Shown piece after piece: positions 22,750 through 31,735 of a stretch of DNA of 64,000 nt. The notes beneath the pieces are model-generated. The model ran no database searches, had not been told where the DNA came from, and saw only the letters and a program-made list of their open reading frames with translations. The stretch spans positions 1 through 64,000 of the forward strand of contig JAZRVH010000016.1 of the NCBI GenBank assembly GCA_045598965.1, in the 5' to 3' direction. The DNA is from RGIG426 sp045598965 (GTDB lineage: Bacteria; Bacillota; Clostridia; Oscillospirales; Acutalibacteraceae). The position numbers and the translations under genes are program-made. The first letter of the stretch is position 1. Each line of letters begins with the position of its first letter.

Positions 22750-25362
22750 TTAGCCGATAGCCGCCATGCTTTGTTCAAGCAGAGCCAGTTTTTCCTGCAG
22801 TCGTGCCGCCTGTTCCCGAGCACCGTTGACAACGGCTTCGGGAGCTTTGTCGGTAAACGCAGGGTTGGCAAGACGGGCGTTTACACCGTCCAGTTGTTTT
22901 TTGACATTTTCCATTTCTTTTTGCAGGCGTATTTTCTCCTGCTCGGTATCCACCAATTCCGCCAACGGGATTTTAATGGTGGCGTCCGGAGTAACGATAC
23001 TCACCGCACCGGCAACGTCAAAGCTTTCGCCCACGTTCACTTCAGTGGCAAACGCCAAACGGTTCATAAAGGCGGCACCGGTCTTAAACGTATCCGCAAA
23101 TGCCGTTTCAATAAACAGCTCCGTTTTCTTGGACGGCGGCACATTCATCTCGGCACGACGGTTACGGATGGCACGGATGGCTTCCATCAAACGCTCCATT
23201 TCTTTCTCCTCAGCCGTAAAGGCGAGTACCTTGTCATACGTCGGCCAATCCGCACGCATCAAGGTTTCGCCCGTATGCGGAAGCGACTGCCAAATTTCCT
23301 CTGTAATAAACGGCATAAACGGATGCAGGAGTTTCAGCATATTGGTCATCACGTACACCAGCACACGGCAGACATTTTCTTTGTCCTCACCCTGCAAGCG
23401 ATTTTTGCACAGTTCAATATACCAATCGCAGAAATCGTCCCAAATGAAATCGTACAGTTTTTGAACCGCCATACCGAGTTCGAATTTCTCCAGATTGTCG
23501 GTGACCGCCTGCGTCAGCGTGTTGAGCTTCGACAGAATCCACTTATCCTCCAGCGTCAGCGTCTCCGGCAGGGTAAGCTCGGTGTTGTCGCCGAGATTCA
23601 TACGAATGAAGCGAGCGGCATTCCAAATCTTATTGGCAAAGTTGCGGGAGGATTCCACTTTCTCCTGCATAAACCGCATATCGTTTCCGGGGCTGTTGCC
23701 AGTCGCCAACATAAAGCGGAGAGCATCCGCACCGTACTCCTCGATAATCTCGAGCGGGTCAATACCGTTGCCGAGAGATTTCGACATCTTGCGGCCCTTA
23801 GAGTCACGAACAAGACCGTGGATAAACACGGTGTTGAACGGAGCCTTTCCGGTATACGCAAGACCGGAGAACATCATACGCACCACCCAGAAGAAGATGA
23901 TATCGTAGCCGGTTACCATCGTGTGGGTGGGATAGAAATAGTCATATTCCGGTGTTTTGTCCGGCCAGCCCATGGTCGAGAACGGCCACAAAGCAGACGA
24001 GAACCACGTATCAAGGGTATCCTCATCCTGGTGGAGATGATCGCATCCGCAATGGGGGCAAACGGTCGGGTCCTCACGGGAGACAATAGTCTCGCCGCAC
24101 TCCGGGCAATACCAAGCGGGAATGCGGTGACCCCACCACAACTGGCGAGAGATACACCAGTCACGAATATTTTCGAGCCAGTGGAAATACACCTTTTCAA
24201 AACGCTCCGGCACAAACTTGGTTTGACCGGTTTTCACCGCCTCAATCGCCGGTTTTGCCAGTTCATCCATTTTCACGAACCACTGGAGAGACACACGGGG
24301 CTCCACCGTGGTGTGGCAACGATAGCATTGACCCACGTTGTGTTTCATCGGCTCAATTTTCACCACATAGCCGCCGGCTTCCAGGTCTTCCATAATCGCC
24401 TTGCGGCAATCGAGAATGCTCATTCCCTCATACTTGCCGGCAAGCTCGTTCATAAAGCCATCCTCGGTGGTAACGGTGATAACCTCCAAATTATGGCGTA
24501 AACCCACCTCAAAGTCGTTGGGGTCGTGGGCCGGAGTGATTTTCACCACGCCGGTACCGAAATCCATCTCAACATACTCATCGGCGACAATCGGAATTTC
24601 CTTATTAACGATGGGCAAAATTACGTTTTTGCCCACAATGGCTTTATAGCGTTCATCATCCGGATGCACCGCCACCGCCGTATCACCAAGCAACGTTTCG
24701 GGACGAGTGGTCGCCAGCTCCAAATAGCCGTCGCCGTCCGCCATCGGATACCTCAGATGATAGAAGAAGGCATCTTTCTCCTCAAACTCCACCTCGGCGT
24801 CCGAGATAGAAGTCAAGCAGTGCGGACACCAGTTGATGATTCGCTCACCACGGTAGATTTTGCCCTCCTCATACAGACGGACAAACACCTCACGCACCGC
24901 TTTGGAGCAACCCTCATCCATCGTGAAGCGTTCCCGCTCCCAGTCGCAGGAAGAACCCATTTTGCGAAGCTGAGAGACAATGCGGCTGCCGTATTGCTCA
25001 CGCCACTTCCACGCACGCTCAAGGAATTTTTCACGTCCCAAATCCTCTTTGGTCAATCCCTCTTTCCGCATCGATTCCACAATCTTTGCCTCGGTGGCAA
25101 TCGAAGCGTGGTCGGTGCCCGGCATCCACAGAGCCTCATAGCCCTGCATACGACGCCAGCGGATAAGAATATCCTGCAACGTGTTGTCCAAAGCGTGACC
25201 CATGTGCAGTTGCCCCGTGATGTTTGGGGGCGGCATCACAATCGTATAGGGTTTCTTATCTTTATTTACCTCCGCATGGAAATAACCGTTTTGCTCCCAA
25301 AAATCGTAAATACGGTTTTCCACCTCACGGGGATCATAGGTTTTTGCCAATTCTCGCTCCAT
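22750..25362 (-). CDS. valS: Valyl-tRNA synthetase
   Basis: 870 residues, usual length. It charges tRNA-Val. The class I HIGH motif appears as PPPNITGQLHMGH (residues 45-56), the editing domain sits between, a zinc-type cluster CPECGET.. CPHCGCDHL is near residue 420, and the KMSKS motif GRKMSKSLGNG is near 525. The C-terminal coiled coil (about 800-870) ends LLEQSMAAIG. Start ATG 25362 with GGGAGG. It has its own promoter at 25403-25431; no T-box leader is present in the 150 bp upstream. Confidence 0.96.
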   Translation of the reverse strand: MERELAKTYDPREVENRIYDFWEQNGYFHAEVNKDKKPYTIVMPPPNITGQLHMGHALDNTLQDILIRWRRMQGYEALWMPGTDHASIATEAKIVESMRKEGLTKEDLGREKFLERAWKWREQYGSRIVSQLRKMGSSCDWERERFTMDEGCSKAVREVFVRLYEEGKIYRGERIINWCPHCLTSISDAEVEFEEKDAFFYHLRYPMADGDGYLELATTRPETLLGDTAVAVHPDDERYKAIVGKNVILPIVNKEIPIVADEYVEMDFGTGVVKITPAHDPNDFEVGLRHNLEVITVTTEDGFMNELAGKYEGMSILDCRKAIMEDLEAGGYVVKIEPMKHNVGQCYRCHTTVEPRVSLQWFVKMDELAKPAIEAVKTGQTKFVPERFEKVYFHWLENIRDWCISRQLWWGHRIPAWYCPECGETIVSREDPTVCPHCGCDHLHQDEDTLDTWFSSALWPFSTMGWPDKTPEYDYFYPTHTMVTGYDIIFFWVVRMMFSGLAYTGKAPFNTVFIHGLVRDSKGRKMSKSLGNGIDPLEIIEEYGADALRFMLATGNSPGNDMRFMQEKVESSRNFANKIWNAARFIRMNLGDNTELTLPETLTLEDKWILSKLNTLTQAVTDNLEKFELGMAVQKLYDFIWDDFCDWYIELCKNRLQGEDKENVCRVLVYVMTNMLKLLHPFMPFITEEIWQSLPHTGETLMRADWPTYDKVLAFTAEEKEMERLMEAIRAIRNRRAEMNVPPSKKTELFIETAFADTFKTGAAFMNRLAFATEVNVGESFDVAGAVSIVTPDATIKIPLAELVDTEQEKIRLQKEMENVKKQLDGVNARLANPAFTDKAPEAVVNGAREQAARLQEKLALLEQSMAAIG

Positions 25363-25402
25363 AGTCGGTCGAGCCTCCCTTGTAATTTTGCATATATGAT
25401 GA

Positions 25403-25431
25403 ATTATAGCCTATTTTTCGAAAAAAAGCAA
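25403..25431 (-). promoter_or_regulatory. Promoter for valS
   Basis: Minus-strand TTGCTT (25426-25431), 17 bp, TATAAT (25403-25408), about 40 bp upstream of the ATG. Confidence 0.7.
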
Positions 25432-25475
25432 CCAAAAATTTTCATTTTTCTCTTTTCTTTTGCGAAAAACGGTGT

Positions 25476-25481
25476 TATAAT
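25476..25481 (+). promoter_or_regulatory. -10 box upstream of the phosphoglycerate mutase gene
   Basis: TATAAT at 25476-25481, 31 bp upstream of the GTG at 25513. No good -35 box at 17 bp is seen. Confidence 0.45.
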
Positions 25482-25512
25482 GGCAAACGAATGATGTGAA
25501 AGGATGATTTTC

Positions 25513-26724
25513 GTGAAATACGTTGTGCTTTTGTGTGATGGGATGGCGGATTACCCCGTACCCGAATTGAATAACCAAACCCCGATGGAAGCCGCAAACA
25601 AGCCGACAATGGATGCCCTTGCCAACGTGTCCGAATTGGGACTTATGAAAACCGTTCCGGACGGAATGCCCGCCGGAAGCGACGTTGCCAACCTCTCGGT
25701 GGTGGGCTACAACCCCGCCGATTGCTATACGGGACGTTCTCCCCTCGAAGCCGCCAACATCGGCGTCGAAATGGCCGATGACGATGTGGCACTTCGCTGT
25801 AACCTCGTCACGCTGTCCGACGAGCCCGTGTACGCCGAAAAACGCATGGTGGACTATTGCGGCGGCGACATCTCCACCGCCGAGGCGGGCGAACTGGTAA
25901 AAGCTTTGCAAGCCGCATTCGGCGGCGGTGAATTTGACTTTTATACCGGAACCGCCTACCGCCATTGTCTCATTTGGCACGGCGGAAAAACAGACCTTGG
26001 AAAAATCACCCCGCCTCACGATATCAGCAACCGTGTTGTCGGCGAATATCTTCCGAACGACCCGGCGGCGGCAAAACTGAAAGAGATTATGGAAAAGAGC
26101 GTGGCGGTGCTTGAAAACCATCCGGTCAACATAGCACGCCGTGAAAAGGGCTTATCCCCCGCCACCTCGGCATGGTTTTGGGGGCAAGGCTCTCGCCCCG
26201 CACTCGAAAACTTCAAAGAGAAATACGGCCTTAACGCCGCTATGATTTCAGCCGTAGACTTGCTCAAGGGTATCGGCAGACTGGCAGGTATGAAGGTGTA
26301 TACCGTCGAAGGTGCCACCGGCTATATTGACACAAACTTCAGCGGCAAAGCCGAGGCCGCCATTGACGCCCTTAAAACCGGCTGTGATTATGTGTATATC
26401 CACGTGGAAGCACCGGACGAGTGCGGACATCGTGGCGAAATCCAAAACAAACCCCGCTCCATTGAATTGATTGACGAAAAGATTCTTACACCGTTGCTTT
26501 CAGCACTCCGTGAGGCAGGCGAAGAGTTCACTCTTCTCATCTGCCCCGACCACCCAACACCGCTCTCCATTCGCACCCACGTGGCGGACTGCGTCCCCTA
26601 CCTTCTCTATCGTAGCAACACCGAGATAGAGGGTGCTAAACGGTTTACCGAACAAACAGCCAAAGACACCGGACGTTTCCTGCCCCGTGCCTGCGATATG
26701 CTTAAAAAAATGATGAATAACTAA
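25513..26724 (+). CDS. Cofactor-independent phosphoglycerate mutase (ApgM-type)
   Basis: 403 residues from a GTG at 25513; GAAAGGA lies nine bases upstream, while the ATG at 25504 touches that site. Converts 3- to 2-phosphoglycerate using metal ions. Metal-binding residues are in LLCDGMADYP (residue 8 on), the catalytic Ser region is PAGSDVANLSVVGYNP (near 60), and the alkaline-phosphatase-superfamily metal ligands are in VEAPDECGHRGE (near 300) and CPDHPTPLSIRTH (near 345). The length and N-terminal sequence fit the archaeal-type enzyme rather than GpmI (about 510 residues). The kinase gene follows 13 bp later. Confidence 0.9.
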   Translation: MKYVVLLCDGMADYPVPELNNQTPMEAANKPTMDALANVSELGLMKTVPDGMPAGSDVANLSVVGYNPADCYTGRSPLEAANIGVEMADDDVALRCNLVTLSDEPVYAEKRMVDYCGGDISTAEAGELVKALQAAFGGGEFDFYTGTAYRHCLIWHGGKTDLGKITPPHDISNRVVGEYLPNDPAAAKLKEIMEKSVAVLENHPVNIARREKGLSPATSAWFWGQGSRPALENFKEKYGLNAAMISAVDLLKGIGRLAGMKVYTVEGATGYIDTNFSGKAEAAIDALKTGCDYVYIHVEAPDECGHRGEIQNKPRSIELIDEKILTPLLSALREAGEEFTLLICPDHPTPLSIRTHVADCVPYLLYRSNTEIEGAKRFTEQTAKDTGRFLPRACDMLKKMMNN

Positions 26725-26737
26725 GGAGATGTCGAAA

Positions 26738-27562
26738 ATGTACAAACGTGTCTTAACCATCCAGGATATATCTTGTGTGGGTCAGTGTTCTCTGACGGTG
26801 GCGTTGCCTATTTTATCGGCCTGCGGGCTGGAGACAGCGGTTATCCCCTCGGCGGTACTGTCCACGCACACGGCCGGTTTTTCCGGCTACACTTTCCGTG
26901 ATTTAACGGAGGATATGCCCGCCATTCTCGCCCACTGGGAAAAGGAAAACCTGGCGTTTCATTCCATCTACACCGGTTACCTCGGCAGTACGGAACAAAT
27001 CGACTACGTAAAAGCCATTGCCGACAGCCGCTTGCAATCCGGCGGCAAGCTCATTGTTGACCCCGCCATGGCGGACAACGGCAAACTGTACCCCGCTTTT
27101 GACAAAGCCTATGTGGACGCTATGAAAACCCTCTGTGCGAAAGCGGACGTTTTGCTTCCCAACATCACCGAAGCGTGTTTCCTGACGGACTTCGAGTATA
27201 AAGAGACCTACGACGAAGCCTATATCCGTGACCTGTGCAACGCTCTGTATGCTCTGTGCGGCAAAAACGTGGTCCTCACCGGTGTGGGCTATGAGGAAGG
27301 TGCCACCGGCGTCGTCACCTTTGACGGCACCGAATTGCAATATTACAAACACCGCAAAATCGCCAACGGATGCCACGGCACCGGCGACGTCTATGCCGCC
27401 GCCTTTGTGGGAGCCCTTGAAAACGACCAGTCCCTTTACAACGCCGCCAAAACCGCCGCAAACTACACCTTGCGGTGTATTGAATATACCCAAGACGACG
27501 AAAGTCACTGGTACGGCGTGAAATTTGAGCCGGTGCTTAAAGAACTTATCGACATGCTGTAA
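26738..27562 (+). CDS. Pyridoxamine/pyridoxal kinase-like PfkB-superfamily protein
   Basis: 274 residues from the ATG at 26738 (AAGGAG nine bases before; the ATG at 26729 has no spacing). It phosphorylates vitamin B6 vitamers in related proteins. It begins with the PdxK-type segment KRVLTIQDISCVGQCSLTV, has SAVLSTHTAGFSGYTFRDLT near 45, VDPAMADNGKLYP near 110, LPNITEACFLT near 145, and the catalytic GCHGTGDVYAAAF near 212. The order is that of PdxK/PdxY. Cotranscribed with the phosphoglycerate mutase gene. Confidence 0.85.
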   Translation: MYKRVLTIQDISCVGQCSLTVALPILSACGLETAVIPSAVLSTHTAGFSGYTFRDLTEDMPAILAHWEKENLAFHSIYTGYLGSTEQIDYVKAIADSRLQSGGKLIVDPAMADNGKLYPAFDKAYVDAMKTLCAKADVLLPNITEACFLTDFEYKETYDEAYIRDLCNALYALCGKNVVLTGVGYEEGATGVVTFDGTELQYYKHRKIANGCHGTGDVYAAAFVGALENDQSLYNAAKTAANYTLRCIEYTQDDESHWYGVKFEPVLKELIDML

Positions 27563-27575
27563 AAAACAAAAAGAT

Positions 27576-27612
27576 ATCCCCTCCGTCACACACCGTGACT
27601 GAGGGGATTTTT
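27576..27612. terminator. Terminator between convergent genes
   Basis: 8-bp outer stem ATCCCCTC/GAGGGGAT with an inner GTCAC/GTGAC stem, followed by a T-run on the plus side. It ends the phosphoglycerate mutase-kinase pair and lies before the stop at 27630 on the minus strand. Confidence 0.8.
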
Positions 27613-27629
27613 CTGTTTATACAAAACCG

Positions 27630-28136
27630 TTACCGCCGTGCGTGTTCTGTGGTTTCTTTCGGCAACCGCTGTAAAATCAATCCGCCGAATACGCCAATTA
27701 CCGCTCCCGCAACCGTTCCGGAAAGCAACAGCACCGGCAAATACCAAGAAAGCGAAACCGTTTGCATAACAAACACGGCACAAAGGAGCTGTCCGATGTT
27801 ATGGGCAACACCGCCGGCAACGCTGACACCTATCGGCGAAAACGCCGAAAGCTTCTTAAAAAGAAGCATCACCGCAAAGCTTAACGCTCCACCGCAAAGA
27901 GCGTATACCATCGAGCTCATACTGCCGAAGGTAAACCCGGCAAGCACAATTCGGCAAACGGCAACAGCCGCCGCTCCCGGCACGGGAAGCAAGTACAAAG
28001 CCACAAGGGTAACAAGGTTGGCAAGCCCTAACTTTACGCCGGGAATGCCTAAAGAAAACGGAACGAGCATTTCTACATAAGACAGCACAAACGCCAACGC
28101 CACAAGCAGTCCGTAAAGAGGTACTTTCTTTTTCAT
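27630..28136 (-). CDS. Gx-type / heptaprenyl diphosphate synthase component I-like membrane protein
   Basis: 168 residues, five or so hydrophobic helices (SLGIPGVKLGLANLVTL near 28-45; VAGGVAHNIGQLLCAVFV near 105). This matches the Hpre_diP_synt_I / Gx transporter family. In extracellular electron transfer loci of Firmicutes a member of this family (EetB) sits next to a NusG-II protein and ApbE; the same pairing is seen here, at the end of the rnf operon. Function is unproven. The last gene of the operon. Confidence 0.85.
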   Translation of the reverse strand: MKKKVPLYGLLVALAFVLSYVEMLVPFSLGIPGVKLGLANLVTLVALYLLPVPGAAAVAVCRIVLAGFTFGSMSSMVYALCGGALSFAVMLLFKKLSAFSPIGVSVAGGVAHNIGQLLCAVFVMQTVSLSWYLPVLLLSGTVAGAVIGVFGGLILQRLPKETTEHARR

Positions 28137-28148
28137 CGTTTTCCCTCC

Positions 28149-28547
28149 TTATACCACAAAGTCAACCGCAGGCGGCTCGCCGCCTATAACCGTTACTGTC
28201 ATTTTGTGAGGCAGGCAGACAATGCTCTCCCCCGTCCGTGCAATAGTACGGCTTTTTTGGCAAATATGGTTTTTGCAATCCGCATCCGAAACAAACGCCT
28301 TGCCGTCTTTCACCACCACCACGTTAAATCCGGTCTCCGACTTTACGGTATACGTGGTATCCTCGGACAACGAAAGAGTTGCCACCGGTTGGTTGTCAAC
28401 GGTAATTTGAACCGCCATTCCCTCGGATTTCGGGGCGGCAAAATGAAAGACGAACAGCGTTGCCGCCAACAGCAGCAACGCTGATAAAAGCCCTATATCG
28501 CCCCGCTTTATAAAACGGGGTTTTGTCGTCTCATTCGTCGGTTTCAT
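28149..28547 (-). CDS. NusG domain II-containing membrane-anchored protein
   Basis: 132 residues. One helix (about 20-40) anchors it, followed by an extracytoplasmic NusG_II-type beta domain with the motif DCKNHICQKSRTIARTGES, then VCLPHKMTVTVIGG, typical of this family. The pair of cysteines in C..HIC is conserved in family members. It overlaps apbE by 17 bases and is 12 bases from the Gx-type gene, so all three are co-translated. EetA-like by position; role in electron transfer is inferred. Confidence 0.85.
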   Translation of the reverse strand: MKPTNETTKPRFIKRGDIGLLSALLLLAATLFVFHFAAPKSEGMAVQITVDNQPVATLSLSEDTTYTVKSETGFNVVVVKDGKAFVSDADCKNHICQKSRTIARTGESIVCLPHKMTVTVIGGEPPAVDFVV

Positions 28548-29649
28548 TTTCTTTTTCCATTAAAAGTGCCGAAAATCCGGTGCTTTCGGCGATAGAACCG
28601 TCCGCTAAAATCCAAAACGCTTCCACGCCGTCGGTTTTTTCAATCAGCGTCTTTCCTTTATCGAGAGGAAGCAAAAACAACGCTGTAGAAAGAGCGTCAC
28701 ACAACCCCGCATCCGCACCGATAACCGTAGTGCTGCGGAAGGTGCGGGCAGGATAATTGGTTTTGGGGTCAATCAGGTGGCAGTAGCGTTCGCCCTCCAC
28801 CTCAAAATAGCGTTCGTAGTCCCCGCTGGTCACCACGCATTTGTCCGCAACCTCCACCGCTTGAATATAGCCGCTTCCGTCCGGATCGGCAATGCCCACA
28901 GCCCATTTGGAGCCATCGTCTTTTTTGGTGCCGATCACGCACACGTTGCCGCCCATATTCAACGCCGCCGAGGTCACCCCCAACGCACGAAGATACTCGC
29001 ATCCCTTCTGGCTCGCATAGCCTTTGGCTATTGCACCGACGTTGAGCTTCATCTCCGGGTCTTTAATAAAAGCGGTGCTGTTTTTGCGGTCAATCACGAG
29101 GTTCTTTATGTTCGTATGCGTTGCTCTCTCGGCAAGAGAATCCTCGTTCGGGAGAACGTATACCTCGTCCTCGTCCGCAACCTCCTGCATAGATTTCCAC
29201 AGTGACAGCACCGAACCGTACGTAATGTCCACTTGACCTTCGCTCAAATCATAGGCTTGTTTTCCAAGCTCTAATAAATCCAAAATCTTGCCGTCGACAA
29301 TCATCGGCTCCGTCCCTGCCGCCATATTCAGCTTCCGCAGGTTGTTGATCCCATCGTAGTCGTTGTAGATATCGTACAGCTTGTGATATGTAAGCATAAA
29401 CGTATGGAATTTTTCGGAAATCTCGTTAAATTCCGCCTCGCTGTCCGTATACGCAATCAACGTGCATTCGGTGTCGAACATATCGTAGTAGGTTTCCTCG
29501 TATCTTCCGGGGCCTTTGTCCTGCGATACCTCGCTGTTTACCGAACTATTTACCGATACAACCGCCGACGTTTCGCCCTCGCCGGCACAACCGGCAAAAG
29601 CCAGGGCACACAACACGACGCAAAGAAGCAAACTCAGCACTTTTTTCAT
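28531..29649 (-). CDS. apbE: FAD:protein FMN transferase (ApbE), lipoprotein
   Basis: 372 residues. Transfers FMN from FAD onto Ser/Thr in proteins such as RnfG and RnfD, outside the membrane. A lipoprotein signal ends at FAGC (Cys 21). The ApbE core shows YDMFDTECTLIAYTD near 55, GAIAKGYASQKGCEYLRALG near 207, AALNMGGNVCVIG near 233, VTSGDYERYFEVEGERYCH near 270 and HLIDPKTNYPART near 288. Start ATG with GGAGG nine bases upstream. It sits four genes after rnfG, consistent with maturation of the RNF complex. Confidence 0.93.
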   Translation of the reverse strand: MKKVLSLLLCVVLCALAFAGCAGEGETSAVVSVNSSVNSEVSQDKGPGRYEETYYDMFDTECTLIAYTDSEAEFNEISEKFHTFMLTYHKLYDIYNDYDGINNLRKLNMAAGTEPMIVDGKILDLLELGKQAYDLSEGQVDITYGSVLSLWKSMQEVADEDEVYVLPNEDSLAERATHTNIKNLVIDRKNSTAFIKDPEMKLNVGAIAKGYASQKGCEYLRALGVTSAALNMGGNVCVIGTKKDDGSKWAVGIADPDGSGYIQAVEVADKCVVTSGDYERYFEVEGERYCHLIDPKTNYPARTFRSTTVIGADAGLCDALSTALFLLPLDKGKTLIEKTDGVEAFWILADGSIAESTGFSALLMEKENETDE

Positions 29650-29672
29650 CCGTCTATTCCTCCGATTCGCCT

Positions 29673-29708
29673 CTCAAACCGTAAAGGCATTCGCCTTTAC
29701 GGTTTGAG
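29673..29708 (-). repeat. 16-bp perfect inverted repeat between operon genes
   Basis: Arms 29673-29688 and 29693-29708 with an ATTC loop. No T-run follows on the minus strand, so it is more likely an mRNA-processing or stabilising hairpin than a terminator. Confidence 0.6.
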
Positions 29709-29720
29709 GAAGCGGATTGT

Positions 29721-30851
29721 TCATCTTGATTCGGTTAACATATCTTCTGCCTTGCTCACAGCATCCTCTGCCATGCTTACCGCATCGTCAACCATACTGC
29801 CAATGTCATCCAAAATGTTGCCGGTGGCGGTTTCCTCGGCTTTTTGTACCGTGACCGTTGTGCCGGTATCGGCGTTCATCGCTTTGAGCACGTTGCGAAG
29901 CATTTCCGCCACCCGAATGGTGCATTTCTTCGCCAAATCCGTATCGGCGGCAGGTTTTCCGTCTGTCAAGGGCGTTTCCTTTATCTGCTCGGCAGTTTTG
30001 CCGGTCACGTATTCCTCAAACGCCTTGGCAGAGGTTGCCCATTCGCCGTCCGTTTCGGTATCCGATGTGTCATCCATACCGGTTTTTTTGTCTTTTTTGG
30101 AGCGGAAAGTGCCGGTATCGCCGAAAAAGGCTCCATCCACCACTTCCACCTTTTTGCTCGCCACGTCCACGAGGCAGTCCGTTGCCACGCCACGTGAGTT
30201 CACGGTCATAGCGGCAACCTGCACATCTGTTTGCACACGGGCATCACTGCCGACAGCACCGTCGGTCACCGTTATGGCAAGGGACAGCGTATCGCCCGCC
30301 TGAGCACCACGCTCGGTGGCCATATCGCAGGCTTTGCCAATCGCTTCCAAAAACGTGGTAATGGTCAACGCACAACGTGACCGCAAGTTTTCCTCGGTGG
30401 CAACGCCGTCATCCAGCGGAATGTCAGCCACCTCGGCGGCGGTTTTCCCCACCACGTAGTCGCACAACGCATCCACCTGCTCGTACCATTCCTTCGAAAT
30501 CGGAGAGGCGGCGGAAAGGCCGAAATCGTCCCCCTGCTCGTATTTACTACGCACATCCTTTTCCTTGAGGATGCGTCCCTCTTTCAGTTTGGCATCGGTC
30601 TCAACCTCATCCAAACGGCAAGCGGTAATTTTTCCTCCATCGCCGACAGTGACAGCTGCCGCCACCGTTTTGGCGGTCAACGCATCGTCAGCAATCGCCA
30701 TGGAGTTGACGGTTGCAAGCCCGGTTTTTACCGATGCCGCCACCGGTGCAGAGCCGGATGAGGTTTCGTTCTTCATCACATTTCCGTCACACGCAGTCAG
30801 AAGCATCGTCAACGCCAACAGAGCCGCTACGATTATTCCTGTTTTTTTCAC
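29721..30851 (-). CDS. Lipoprotein with two tandem related domains, in the rnf operon
   Basis: 376 residues from a GTG at 30851 with AAGGAGG. The lipobox is LLTAC (Cys near 21). Two similar units follow: about 50-190 and 200-335, each with a beta strand set, then a helix pair containing (Y)V.GKTA.(E/Q), PL.DG..A and a Cys-Thr/Ala segment near its end (WYEQVDALCDYVVGKTAAEV versus FEEYVTGKTAEQI). The first part of each unit (VTVGDGGKITACRLDEV and the second copy) looks like an FMN-binding fold, but no S/T-G-A-T flavinylation motif is present. An Asp/Ala/Val heptad-like tail closes it. Family unnamed; probably an electron-transfer accessory by context. Confidence 0.75.
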   Translation of the reverse strand: MKKTGIIVAALLALTMLLTACDGNVMKNETSSGSAPVAASVKTGLATVNSMAIADDALTAKTVAAAVTVGDGGKITACRLDEVETDAKLKEGRILKEKDVRSKYEQGDDFGLSAASPISKEWYEQVDALCDYVVGKTAAEVADIPLDDGVATEENLRSRCALTITTFLEAIGKACDMATERGAQAGDTLSLAITVTDGAVGSDARVQTDVQVAAMTVNSRGVATDCLVDVASKKVEVVDGAFFGDTGTFRSKKDKKTGMDDTSDTETDGEWATSAKAFEEYVTGKTAEQIKETPLTDGKPAADTDLAKKCTIRVAEMLRNVLKAMNADTGTTVTVQKAEETATGNILDDIGSMVDDAVSMAEDAVSKAEDMLTESR

Positions 30852-30861
30852 AAAGATTCCT

Positions 30862-30896
30862 CCTTACAGTTGTCGGCGTTTTACGCCGCTGTAAGG
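30862..30896 (-). promoter_or_regulatory. Hairpin overlapping the lipoprotein's ribosome binding site
   Basis: 8-bp arms CCTTACAG (30862-30869) and CTGTAAGG (30889-30896) with an inner GGCG/CGCC stem. In the minus transcript the 3' arm contains the first half of the AAGGAGG site of the gene starting at 30851. Confidence 0.5.
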
Positions 30897-30907
30897 TAGT
30901 ATATCCG

Positions 30908-31699
30908 TTATCGCCGCCGAATAACCTTCGTCGGACATTTTTCCATACACCAACCACAGTTAATGCAATCGTTTTGGTCGATATGGGCAATATTATTTTT
31001 AATGGTAATCGCACCGGTGATACATTCACGGGCACAAAGACCGCAGCCGATGCACCCCGCTTCGCACATATCTTTTACGGACTTGCCTCGTTCTTGAGAC
31101 AGGCAGGTCACCACATACTGCGAATCATAAGGCACCATTTCAATAATGTTTTGCGGGCAGGCATCAACGCATTTGCCGCAAGCGGTACACTTTTCTTTGT
31201 CCACCACGGCCACGCCTTCAATGATTTTGATAGCGTCATATTCGCACGCCTTCACGCACGACCCGAAACCAAGGCAACCGTAGGCACACGCCTTGGTGCC
31301 ACGTCCCGGAACCATAGTGACACGGCGACAATCTTCATCGCCGAAATATTCATAAATGTGCTTGGTTTTTTCGCAGGTGCCGGCACAGCGGACATACGCA
31401 GACATCCGCACAAATTCCGCTTTTTTTCCGGAAATCTTCGCCACAAGCTCGGCAACCTCTTGACCGCCGACGGGACAGGAAGCGGGACTCGCCTCTCCTT
31501 TGGCGATAGCTTCGGCGAGAGCGTCACATCCTGCGTACCCGCAACCGCCGCAGTTGTTACCAGGCAAAATTTCACGAATTTTTTCGGTCAACTCATCGGT
31601 GGGAACAGACAAAAACTTATCCGCTGTTACCAGCAACAGCCCGATAAGCAAGCCCATACCGCCCACAACAGCAACCGCAATCAACACAGCGGGACCCAT
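30908..31699 (-). CDS. rnfB: RNF complex subunit RnfB
   Basis: 263 residues from the ATG at 31699 (AAGGAGG). Ferredoxin-side iron-sulfur subunit of the ion-pumping ferredoxin:NAD oxidoreductase. One N-terminal membrane helix (2-26), then the 4Fe-4S motif NNCGGCGYAGCDALAEAI (near 46), then four ferredoxin-type Cys groups: the CAYGCLGFGSCVKAC segment near 139, CTACGKCVDAC near 168, CIGCGLCARECI near 206 and CINCGWCMEKCP near 240. The number of clusters is typical of the Clostridia form. Starts 37 bases after rnfA's stop. Confidence 0.95.
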   Translation of the reverse strand: MGPAVLIAVAVVGGMGLLIGLLLVTADKFLSVPTDELTEKIREILPGNNCGGCGYAGCDALAEAIAKGEASPASCPVGGQEVAELVAKISGKKAEFVRMSAYVRCAGTCEKTKHIYEYFGDEDCRRVTMVPGRGTKACAYGCLGFGSCVKACEYDAIKIIEGVAVVDKEKCTACGKCVDACPQNIIEMVPYDSQYVVTCLSQERGKSVKDMCEAGCIGCGLCARECITGAITIKNNIAHIDQNDCINCGWCMEKCPTKVIRRR

Positions 31700-31735
31700 T
31701 CTCTCGCCTCCTTCAAATTTATCCGTCACATTCGC

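Noticed and set aside
22654..24501. 615-codon open frame on the plus strand across valS
   Set aside because: Antisense to an intact valyl-tRNA synthetase with HMGH and KMSKS motifs; no protein character.
25363..25512. T-box leader for valS
   Set aside because: Searched the 150 bp upstream for the conserved T-box sequence and specifier stem; none seen.
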